From positions 1-54,536 of the forward strand of contig JAVBWK010000034.1 in the NCBI GenBank assembly GCA_036677505.1: a stretch of DNA of 54,536 nt, read 5' to 3'. The position numbers and the translations under genes are program-made. The notes below the pieces were generated by a model, which saw only the letters and a program-made list of their open reading frames with translations, did not search any database and had not been told where the DNA came from. The stretch comes from UBA2227 sp036677505 (GTDB lineage: Bacteria; Bacillota_I; Bacilli_A; Erysipelotrichales; Erysipelotrichaceae). Of this stretch, positions 47,844 through 54,536 are shown one piece after another (position 1 is the first letter of the stretch; the number at the start of each line of letters is the position of its first letter).

Positions 47844-49201
47844 CTAAAGGTCCTCAACGTCAGTCGACTGACGAGAAAACAGAGATTGCGAAACGTATTG
47901 CCAGTCAGAGTCAGAGAATGGTCAAAACCTATGCCAGTGTCGAACTGTCGGTGCTGCGCGTTGTCCGCTGGCTGAGTGCATGGGTAGATAAATTTCTGTT
48001 TAATCCGCGATTTGGTAAACCTATCTCATTAGTTTTGGCTCTGTTGCTTTATGCTACAATCAATTTTGGTAATGCCGATATTTTCAGTTCAGGCATCAGC
48101 GGATCGGGAGAGGAAATCCCGGATATTCCTTTAACGGTCATCGCCAACAATGAAGTTTACGAAATCACGGGATTGCCCAATACAGTCAATGCTTTGTTGG
48201 TGGGCGAACTCGCCGATATTCAGATGACGAAGAATCAGGGCGGGTACAAGGTCGTTGCTGATTTGACCGGGCTGACGGAAGGAGTTCATCAGATCAACCT
48301 TGTAGCTACCGATTTCTCACCGCGTGTCGCAGTTGCGATTACACCGTCAACAGCTATCGTTACGGTTACACGTAAAGTTTCTGCAAAATATATATTGGAT
48401 TATGACTTTGTCAATGTGAATAAGATGGATTTGGAGTATGTTTTGGGTGAACCGCAGCTGGAACTCAGTGAGATCATCGTACGTGCATCACAGAGCACAT
48501 TGGATAGTATTGCGTTTGTCAAAGCATTTATTGATGTTACCGGTGTTACCGGCAGTTTCAGTAAGAAAGTTCCGATCGTTGCTTATGATCAGTTGGGTAA
48601 CCGCGTCAATGCGGATATCATGCCTGCGGAAGTGAATGTCACTGTCAATGTGACTTCGCCATCAAAGACGGTACCTGTCATCGTTGATCCGGTTGGTGAG
48701 ATTCCTAATGGGAAAGCCATTTCATCCATCACGATGGATCATAATTCGATTACACTGTTTGCTCCTGAGTCAGTATTGGCAAAAATCGATGAGTTGCGTA
48801 TTCCGATCAATGCCACGACCCTAACCGGAGATACCAATCTGGTGTATACCGTGACCTTGCCAAGCGGTGTCCGTAAACTCAGTGTTACGAAGGTCAATAT
48901 GGAAATCAAGTTGGGTGATGGGGTCAAGCGCATTGTGGAGAATGTCATGATCCGTTACCGTAATAATATAAAAGGATACAGATTTACGATCGTTGATCCG
49001 GAAGATGCTTATACCAATGTCGAGTTATTTGGCACAGCTGAAAATATTGCGGATATTACGGAAGACAATATGGAAGTTTACATCGATATGCTGGATATTG
49101 AATTAGGATTACAGGATGTCATCGTATATGTAGACGGTGGTACGACCCTGGTTAAGTTTACTCCTGAGAAACCGACGATATCTATTGAAGTCATAAGATA
49201 A
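47840..49201 (+). CDS. cdaR: YbbR-domain regulator of diadenylate cyclase
   Basis: A 453-residue protein. A cytoplasmic N-terminus of about 55 residues is followed by one membrane helix (about 56-72, PISLVLALLLYATINFG). The outer part holds several YbbR repeats of about 85 residues, with IPVTVNVT-like and VPVIVDPVGEIPNG segments. CdaR binds and tunes CdaA at the membrane. The N-terminal part before the helix is longer than I expect for the family. It is cotranslated with cdaA and followed by glmM after 11 bp, the conserved gene order. Confidence 0.92.
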   Translation: MTKGPQRQSTDEKTEIAKRIASQSQRMVKTYASVELSVLRVVRWLSAWVDKFLFNPRFGKPISLVLALLLYATINFGNADIFSSGISGSGEEIPDIPLTVIANNEVYEITGLPNTVNALLVGELADIQMTKNQGGYKVVADLTGLTEGVHQINLVATDFSPRVAVAITPSTAIVTVTRKVSAKYILDYDFVNVNKMDLEYVLGEPQLELSEIIVRASQSTLDSIAFVKAFIDVTGVTGSFSKKVPIVAYDQLGNRVNADIMPAEVNVTVNVTSPSKTVPVIVDPVGEIPNGKAISSITMDHNSITLFAPESVLAKIDELRIPINATTLTGDTNLVYTVTLPSGVRKLSVTKVNMEIKLGDGVKRIVENVMIRYRNNIKGYRFTIVDPEDAYTNVELFGTAENIADITEDNMEVYIDMLDIELGLQDVIVYVDGGTTLVKFTPEKPTISIEVIR

Positions 49202-49212
49202 GGAGAATCATT

Positions 49213-50547
49213 GTGGGGAAATATTTTGGAACGGATGGAATCCGTGGCAGAGCCAATGATACGTTGACTGTACACATGGCTTTTGCCGTGGGCAGTTACT
49301 TGGGTCACTTGTTTTCAAAAGAAGGCAAAGGCCGCATACTAATCGGTAAAGACACACGGATTTCATCATCGATGTTTGAATCAGCAATCGCTGCCGGAGC
49401 AACTGCAGCCGGATGTGATGTTTATATGCTGGGCATATCACCGACGCCGGCCGTTGCATATCTGGTCAAAAAAGAGAATTTTGATTGCGGTGTCATGATT
49501 TCCGCTTCTCACAACCCTTATTACGATAATGGGATCAAGGTATTTGATTCGCAGGGCAGTAAGCTCTCTGCGGTCCTTGAAGTCGAAATCGAGCAGTATA
49601 TAGATGGGGAAACGGATATTCTGTTTGCTTTGGATGGCAATATCGGGCGGATCGTTGACTATTCAGAAGGATTGACTCATTATCTGGATTGGATGGCTTC
49701 TCTTTTTGATTTCGATATAAGGAATAAACGTATTGTGATCGATTGTGCCAATGGCAGTGCGGTTTCAACCGCAAAGAGAATGCTGAATCGTTTTCATGCA
49801 GAGGTCATAGCTATCCATGATTCACCTGATGGAACCAATATCAATACCGATTGCGGTTCAACTCACCCTAAGCATTTACAAGAGGCGGTTATCGAAATGA
49901 AGGCGGATGTGGGATTTGCTTTTGACGGAGATGCCGATCGTTTGATTGCCGTTGATGAATACGGAAATCTGATCGATGGCGATAAAATCCTGTATGCATG
50001 CGGCTTGCATCTCAAAAAGTATCAGGCGTTGCCTAAAAATGCGATTGTAACCACGGTCATGTCGAATCTCGGTTTATATAAAGCATTGGAGAAGGAAGAT
50101 ATTCAGTTTATTCAGACGCAGGTCGGAGATAAGTATGTTTATGAGCAGATGCTTCTTCAGGACATCCATCTTGGCGGAGAGCAATCGGGGCACATTATCT
50201 TCAAAAATCATGCAACGACCGGCGATGGGTTGCTGACCGCTATGAAACTGCTTGAAGTCATGGCAGACAGCGGTCAGTCACTTGCCATGCTCACCGAACC
50301 TGTATCGATATATCCGCAGCTGCTTAAAAATGTGCGTGTCAACGATAAACAAGCAGTCATGGAAGATGTTCATTTGAAAGAGAAGATCCTGCATCTTGAA
50401 GATCAATTGCATGGAAACGGCCGTATACTCGTCCGACCTTCCGGCACTGAACCATTGGTGAGGGTCATGGTGGAAGCGCAAAGCGAAGAATTGTGTTTGC
50501 AGCTGGTACAGGAAGTCATCGATCTGATTGTGACCAAAGGACTTTAA
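49213..50547 (+). CDS. glmM: Phosphoglucosamine mutase
   Basis: A 444-residue mutase converting glucosamine 6-phosphate to glucosamine 1-phosphate for wall precursors. GTDGIRG is at the N-terminus, the phosphorylated Ser is Ser99 in ISASHNP, the metal loop is DGDADR near 238, and RPSGTEPLVR is the phosphate-binding loop near the end. The start is GTG at 49213, seven bases after AAGGAG. In several Bacillota GlmM also binds and restrains CdaA, which explains the operon. Confidence 0.97.
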   Translation: MGKYFGTDGIRGRANDTLTVHMAFAVGSYLGHLFSKEGKGRILIGKDTRISSSMFESAIAAGATAAGCDVYMLGISPTPAVAYLVKKENFDCGVMISASHNPYYDNGIKVFDSQGSKLSAVLEVEIEQYIDGETDILFALDGNIGRIVDYSEGLTHYLDWMASLFDFDIRNKRIVIDCANGSAVSTAKRMLNRFHAEVIAIHDSPDGTNINTDCGSTHPKHLQEAVIEMKADVGFAFDGDADRLIAVDEYGNLIDGDKILYACGLHLKKYQALPKNAIVTTVMSNLGLYKALEKEDIQFIQTQVGDKYVYEQMLLQDIHLGGEQSGHIIFKNHATTGDGLLTAMKLLEVMADSGQSLAMLTEPVSIYPQLLKNVRVNDKQAVMEDVHLKEKILHLEDQLHGNGRILVRPSGTEPLVRVMVEAQSEELCLQLVQEVIDLIVTKGL

Positions 50548-50564
50548 ACAGTCCTTTTCTTTTG
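50536..50564 (+). terminator. Terminator of the cdaA operon
   Basis: AAAGGACT-TTAAAC-AGTCCTTT followed by TCTTTT. The glmM stop lies inside the stem. Confidence 0.8.
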
Positions 50565-50590
50565 GTATGATAATGCAAAGAGGTGTCATG

Positions 50591-51250
50591 ATGAAACGTG
50601 TTCTGTGCGTTGTTGAGGACGAGAAGGATCTGAATGAACTGGTCAAACGTTATCTGGAAAAAGAGAATTATGAAGTGCGATCTTATCTTACGTATGATCA
50701 GGCAGCCATGCATGTCGGCGATGAGGATGTTTCTTTGTGGATTTTAGATATCATGCTTGATGACCGAAGCGGGTTTGATTTGATTGAAGCCATCAAAATT
50801 CAGTCACCGGGAGTGCCGGTCATTTTCATGTCAGCTCGTGATAAGGAGTTTGATCGGATCATCGGCTTGGAAAAAGGCAGTGATGATTATATTACCAAAC
50901 CGTTTTCTCCCAAAGAGTTGGTGTTAAGAGTAAACAATATCATGCGCAGGGTATATAAGGATGAAATAACCCGAATGATGATTGACGGATATGAAGTGGA
51001 TGAGACTCAAAGAAAAGTTTTTTCCGAAGGAAGCGAGCTCGAACTGACAACCAAAGAGTTTGACTTGCTCATGCTCTTTATCAAAAACAAGGGTACTGCC
51101 TTCTCCAGAGAGCAGATTTTAATGAAAGTCTGGGAAGTGAACTACTATGGTTCCGATCGGGTCGTAGATGATACTTTGCGCCGCCTGCGCAGAAAAATGC
51201 CGAATCTGAGCATACATACGATATACGGATTCGGTTATCGGTTAGGCTGA
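50591..51250 (+). CDS. OmpR-family response regulator
   Basis: A 219-residue response regulator. The receiver domain (1-115) has acidic VVEDE, phospho-acceptor Asp53 in LWILDIMLDD, Ser in MSAR and Lys in ITKPFSPKE. The C-terminal winged helix (about 128-219) reads ELTTKEFDLLMLF and DDTLRRLRRK. ATG 50591 is best spaced after AGAGGTG; an ATG three bases earlier also exists. Its stop overlaps the kinase start by one base, so the two form a two-component system. Confidence 0.94.
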   Translation: MKRVLCVVEDEKDLNELVKRYLEKENYEVRSYLTYDQAAMHVGDEDVSLWILDIMLDDRSGFDLIEAIKIQSPGVPVIFMSARDKEFDRIIGLEKGSDDYITKPFSPKELVLRVNNIMRRVYKDEITRMMIDGYEVDETQRKVFSEGSELELTTKEFDLLMLFIKNKGTAFSREQILMKVWEVNYYGSDRVVDDTLRRLRRKMPNLSIHTIYGFGYRLG

Positions 51251-52596
51251 TGAAATTTCGCGGATTTCTTAAAGAGTTTTCTCTGACTCAACAACTCTTC
51301 GGGATCGTATTTCTTTTCATTGTTTTTTTCGTTTCGTTTTTTTTCATGTTTCTTTCCTGGAACATTGATGGTTTCGTACGCAGTCAGATGTATGGGATCA
51401 TCCGCCGGACGCAGGCAAACATCGTCTATAATTATCGGTTGAGCGTTCCTGTCGAATCTCTTTATGGCGGTAATGACCCGAATATCGTACATATCATTTT
51501 CTCTGATGACGGGAAAATGTTAGCCAGTGCCAATGTCGGTTCATTATCTAAAGAGCTGATTGAAGAGTTGAGAACAAATGCTGTAAGTCAGGTGCTTAAT
51601 ACCCGTGATTATATTTCGGGATTTGATGATCAGAAGATACTTTATACGATCTCGCGGATCGATATGACGACTGCGATCGCCTCGACGATTTCCAGTTCTT
51701 ATCGTGACGAGTTTAAGAACACCCTGCTAAACAGTGTAGTTAATATCATGGTCATCGTTGTGAGTGTATTGTTTTTCTTGCTTATGATCTGGGTAGCGTA
51801 TCTGATCCATCCGCTGAATCAGATCCGTGCCTATATCGAAAAAATACGTCATGGCGAAGATGCCGAGCTGAAAGTAGACCGAAGAGATGAAATCGGTGAG
51901 GTGGCTTCCGCGCTGGTTGCCATGCAGATCGAAATCAGGCGTTCGGAACAGCTGAAAGAAGAAATGATTCATAATATTTCGCATGATTTGAAAACACCGA
52001 TATCAACGATTAAGTCGTATGGGGAAAGTATCAAAGACGGTGTTTATCCCTATGAAACGCTTGAGAAGAGTGTTGATGTCATAATCGAACATGCCAATCG
52101 GCTAGAAAAGAAAGTGCAGAGCCTTCTGTTATTGAACCGTTTAGGATATATGGCCAGTGAAGGCGTGGAAGTCGGTGAAATCGATATGATTGAAGTCGTG
52201 TCGAAGGCAATCTTATCTCTGAAAGTCATTCGACCGGAAATTAAGATTGAAACCAATTTGCAAAGGGTGATATATTCGGGTTCGATGGAACCTTGGCGGG
52301 TTGTCGTTGAGAATTTGCTTGACAATGCCATTCGTTATGCGAAGAGTAAAATCGTCATTGTTCTCAATGAAACAGAACTGTCGGTGTACAATGACGGACC
52401 ACCGATGTCGGATGAGCGTATAAGTAAGCTGTTTAAGGCGTATGAAAAAGGTGATGACGGTCAGTTTGGGTTGGGTCTGGCCATCGTACATAAGGTGGTC
52501 ACAGCCTATGGATTTGTGCCTTCAGCTTATAACACGGACAAAGGAGTCATATTTAAAATCACGCAGAAGCGCACCAAAAAAACTGGAAAGAAATGA
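51250..52596 (+). CDS. Sensor histidine kinase
   Basis: A 448-residue membrane kinase. Helix 1 (about 15-37) and helix 2 (about 161-187) enclose an outer sensor region of about 120 residues. HAMP (about 188-235), the H-box with His245 in HNISHDLKTPIS, the N-box ENLLDNAIRYA and the G-box FGLGLAIVHKV follow. It phosphorylates the paired regulator. The signal is not evident; position after the c-di-AMP/wall operon hints at an envelope signal, which is weak inference. Confidence 0.94.
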   Translation: MKFRGFLKEFSLTQQLFGIVFLFIVFFVSFFFMFLSWNIDGFVRSQMYGIIRRTQANIVYNYRLSVPVESLYGGNDPNIVHIIFSDDGKMLASANVGSLSKELIEELRTNAVSQVLNTRDYISGFDDQKILYTISRIDMTTAIASTISSSYRDEFKNTLLNSVVNIMVIVVSVLFFLLMIWVAYLIHPLNQIRAYIEKIRHGEDAELKVDRRDEIGEVASALVAMQIEIRRSEQLKEEMIHNISHDLKTPISTIKSYGESIKDGVYPYETLEKSVDVIIEHANRLEKKVQSLLLLNRLGYMASEGVEVGEIDMIEVVSKAILSLKVIRPEIKIETNLQRVIYSGSMEPWRVVVENLLDNAIRYAKSKIVIVLNETELSVYNDGPPMSDERISKLFKAYEKGDDGQFGLGLAIVHKVVTAYGFVPSAYNTDKGVIFKITQKRTKKTGKK

Positions 52597-52620
52597 AAAA
52601 GCCGATGTCTCGGCTTTTTG
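52594..52620. terminator. Bidirectional terminator
   Basis: AAAAAGCCGA-TGTC-TCGGCTTTTT, a 10-bp stem serving the kinase and the convergent stomatin gene. Confidence 0.9.
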
Positions 52621-52624
52621 TCTG

Positions 52625-53542
52625 CTATTTTTTCTCTTCCTTGTCCGGTTCGATCAGTGCTTTGGCACCGGCCAACAAGCTGGCCATATTCTGGATTTCG
52701 GACGGAATAATGATCTTTGTCGATTGTCCGTTAGCGACCCGCTCGAAAGTTTCATAACCGCGTAAGGTCAGGTAAGCCTGATCCGGAGCAGCTTTCTTCA
52801 ACAGTTCGACACCGAGAGCCTGTGCCTTATATACACGTTCAATGGCTCTGGCTTCCCCTTCGGCTTCAGCAATCAATGCTTCTTTCTTGGCTTCAGCACG
52901 CAAAACGACAGCTTCTTTTTCCCCTTCAGCGATCAGGATCGCAGAACGTTTTTCACCTTCAGCCTTTAGGATAGCACTGCGGCGTTCACGTTCGGCACGC
53001 ATTTGCTTTTCCATTGCATCTTGAATGTCGCGCGGCGGGATAATGTTTTTAACTTCAACACGATTAACTTTGATGCCCCAGGGGTCCGTTGCTTCATCAA
53101 GAATGACGCGCATTTTTGAGTTGATGATTTCACGGGAGGTCAGCGTTTCATCAAGTTCCAGTTCCCCGATAATGTTACGCAATGTTGTTGCGCTTAGGTT
53201 TTCAATGGCGGATACCGGATTGATAACACCATAGGTATACAGCTTAGGGTCGGAGATAAAGAAGTAAACGACGGTATCGATCATCATGGTGACATTGTCT
53301 TTGGTGATGACCGGCTGAGGAGCAAAGTCAAATACATTTTCTTTCAATGTTACTTTGGAAGCAACCCGATCCAGGATCGGAACGACAAAGTGTAAACCTT
53401 GTTTCAGTGTGCGGTTATATGCCCCAAGTCTTTCAATAACATAAGCATTGGATTGGGGGATGATCCGCACTGTATAGGTTAGTACGATGATAACCAATAA
53501 CAATACAAACAGTAAAACGAAAAATCCGATAAATTCTTCCAT
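52625..53542 (-). CDS. SPFH/stomatin-like membrane protein (QmcA type)
   Basis: A 305-residue band 7 protein. One N-terminal membrane helix (about 5-26) is followed by the SPFH domain (about 27-200, with GLHFVVPILDRV) and a long Ala/Glu-rich coiled coil (about 185-245) with repeats of the AILIAEGEKEA kind. Such proteins form large oligomers that organise membrane domains. It follows an NfeD gene by 13 bp; the pair is conserved in many bacteria. Confidence 0.95.
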   Translation of the reverse strand: MEEFIGFFVLLFVLLLVIIVLTYTVRIIPQSNAYVIERLGAYNRTLKQGLHFVVPILDRVASKVTLKENVFDFAPQPVITKDNVTMMIDTVVYFFISDPKLYTYGVINPVSAIENLSATTLRNIIGELELDETLTSREIINSKMRVILDEATDPWGIKVNRVEVKNIIPPRDIQDAMEKQMRAERERRSAILKAEGEKRSAILIAEGEKEAVVLRAEAKKEALIAEAEGEARAIERVYKAQALGVELLKKAAPDQAYLTLRGYETFERVANGQSTKIIIPSEIQNMASLLAGAKALIEPDKEEKK

Positions 53543-53555
53543 GTTTTTTCCTTTC

Positions 53556-53984
53556 TCAATCGACTTTCTTGACGATCAGTTTTGCGCCTTCGATGGCAAC
53601 CACTTCTACAACGGTACCGGCATCCAGCGGACGGTTGTTCAGTTCGGCAACACTCCAAACGGTGCCAAATACATTCACTTCACCCCAGCCATTAGACTTG
53701 ATGGCTTTGACCAATGTCGTCTGCTGACCGATGATCCGATCGGCGTTGGTTGCCACGATATTTCCTCGGAAATAATTTGCTGCCAGCGGACGGATGGATA
53801 GTAAGGATGCGATTGAAACGACAATAAACACTCCCAACTGAACAGGGAATCCAAATCCAAGCAATAATGCAAAATAAGCGGCTAAAGCACCGATGGAGAA
53901 CCATACGGAAATCAGATTTCCAAATGTTACTACTTCAACGATCAATGTGCCAACCAAAATGATAACCCATAGCCATTGTTCCAT
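53556..53984 (-). CDS. NfeD-like protein (short form)
   Basis: A 142-residue protein with two or three membrane helices in the first 80 residues and a small OB-fold-like domain at the C-terminus (about 83-142, ending VEVVAIEGAKLIVKKV). This is the short NfeD type without the serine-protease domain. It partners the stomatin gene downstream. GGAGGATCAAT precedes the ATG. Confidence 0.92.
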   Translation of the reverse strand: MEQWLWVIILVGTLIVEVVTFGNLISVWFSIGALAAYFALLLGFGFPVQLGVFIVVSIASLLSIRPLAANYFRGNIVATNADRIIGQQTTLVKAIKSNGWGEVNVFGTVWSVAELNNRPLDAGTVVEVVAIEGAKLIVKKVD

Positions 53985-53995
53985 ATTGATCCTCC

Positions 53996-54364
53996 TTACT
54001 CGGACTCATCCGAAAGTCTGATAACAAGCATTTTGTCCTTGTCATCAAATTTAGCGATAAATTTCTGGCCGTTCAACGGTTCATCCAGAATGGCAGCCAA
54101 TTCATCACAAACTATCTTATTACTAATTCTAGCATATCCTTTGCCAATTGACACCTTATGTAGGTGTTCTAAAGGAACTATTTTCAATTCTACTTCTCTT
54201 TTGGTCACCGGACGAATCACAAACTGCTTAAGATCGCGATTGATACCGATGGTAGCGTAACGAACATCATTGAAGTAGGCTGCGGCACTGTTATTTAGCG
54301 TTATATTGGTGTTATACAGTGTAACAACCAGGGTGTGGGCATTTCCCGTTAACCACTCATACAT
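53996..54364 (-). CDS. Small protein of unknown function upstream of NfeD/stomatin
   Basis: I do not recognise this 122-residue protein. It has no signal peptide or membrane helix and looks rich in beta strands. The N-terminus (MYEWLTGNAHTLVVTLYNTN) and a later GKGYARISNKIVCDELAAIL could suit a small nucleotide- or peptide-binding fold, but that is only an impression. AAGGTGATC precedes the ATG, and a good promoter lies just upstream. NfeD follows after 11 bp, so it is the first gene of that operon. Confidence 0.8.
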   Translation of the reverse strand: MYEWLTGNAHTLVVTLYNTNITLNNSAAAYFNDVRYATIGINRDLKQFVIRPVTKREVELKIVPLEHLHKVSIGKGYARISNKIVCDELAAILDEPLNGQKFIAKFDDKDKMLVIRLSDESE

Positions 54365-54385
54365 TTGATCACCTTCTTTGTCATA

Positions 54386-54414
54386 ATTATATTATAATTC
54401 TTATAATTCTTCAA
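54386..54414 (-). promoter_or_regulatory. Promoter of the unknown-NfeD-stomatin operon
   Basis: On the minus strand TTGAAG (54414-54409) and TATAAT (54391-54386) are 17 bp apart. The leader would be only about 15 nt long. Confidence 0.6.
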
Positions 54415-54536
54415 TATCTTTAAGGTAGTATAAAATATTTTGTGTAAACGCATTGTCTATAGATTTCAACTTCTATAGAAAAAGGAAGCTCAAACTTGTA
54501 CAATGATTGTGCAACCAAACATGAACAAGGAGTGCT
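54415..54536 (+). other. Right-edge intergenic region before the next plus-strand gene
   Basis: CTATAGA occurs twice (54458-54464 and 54473-54479), beside TTGTCT (54453-54458). An imperfect 9-bp inverted repeat TTGTACAAT-G-ATTGTGCAA follows at about 54496-54514. AAGGAG five bases from the end implies a plus-strand gene starting just beyond the window. Confidence 0.4.

Noticed and set aside
1..54536. CRISPR arrays, insertion sequences, integrases, phage structural genes, rRNA
   Set aside because: Looked for by reading both strands; no repeat arrays, terminal inverted repeats or such products were found.

Overview
The window reads as the chromosome of a low-GC, Gram-positive-type bacterium (Bacillota). 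The evidence is strong AAGGAGG-type ribosome sites, a cdaA-cdaR-glmM operon, a PRD-type mannitol regulator, cre-like catabolite sites, lipoprotein signal peptides and intrinsic terminators after most units. TGA is used as a stop, so the code is standard. An Erysipelotrichia-like origin is my guess from overall gene style; nothing in the window proves it. I saw no insertion sequence, prophage, integrase or CRISPR array. Five tRNA genes are present: Pro-GGG, Arg-CCT, Leu-GAG, Leu-CAG and Thr-GGT.

Left part (1-8.1 kb): three tRNAs, then a LysR regulator divergent from a thiolase, acetoacetyl-CoA reductase, CoA-transferase, GntP permease, 3-hydroxybutyryl-CoA dehydrogenase and 3-hydroxybutyrate dehydrogenase. 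There is no crotonase or butyryl-CoA dehydrogenase, so this looks like uptake and use of 3-hydroxybutyrate/acetoacetate rather than butyrate formation.

Region 8.1-18.9 kb is a mosaic: a LacI regulator with an orphan solute-binding lipoprotein, an M20 peptidase coupled to a two-gene membrane pair (one a DUF5058-type protein), a HAD phosphatase, a serine hydrolase, an ABC-F protein behind a leader-peptide attenuator, a CPBP membrane protease and a DJ-1/PfpI protein.

Region 19.0-25.4 kb is the most unusual. A minus-strand operon encodes a von Willebrand A protein fused to two retropepsin-like aspartic protease units, then two ADP-ribosylglycohydrolases with an unrecognised protein between them. 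It faces a small protein resembling the C-terminal domain of bacterial macro-domain (ADP-ribose-binding) proteins, which leads an amidohydrolase and an NYN-type ribonuclease. Nested palindromes lie between the two units. I propose it as a candidate ADP-ribose-linked stress or defence module.

Region 25.4-31 kb holds mannitol PTS genes mtlA, mtlR and mtlF (no mtlD) and acetate kinase. Region 31-42.5 kb is a catabolic cluster: a second thiolase/SDR pair (the SDRs match at 190 of 239 positions), two alpha/beta hydrolases, a KAS III-like enzyme, a complete LIV-type ABC importer, a second CoA-transferase and a TetR regulator. It probably imports a small organic acid and cleaves it to acyl-CoA; acetate kinase next door could recover ATP.

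The right part (42.5-54.5 kb) is mainly housekeeping: coaD, maf, tRNA-Thr, a nucleotidyltransferase, a TraB/PrgY-like protein, an anchored hydrolase, cdaA-cdaR-glmM, a two-component system, and a stomatin/NfeD pair with a small unknown protein. The last bases carry a ribosome site for a gene starting beyond the window.
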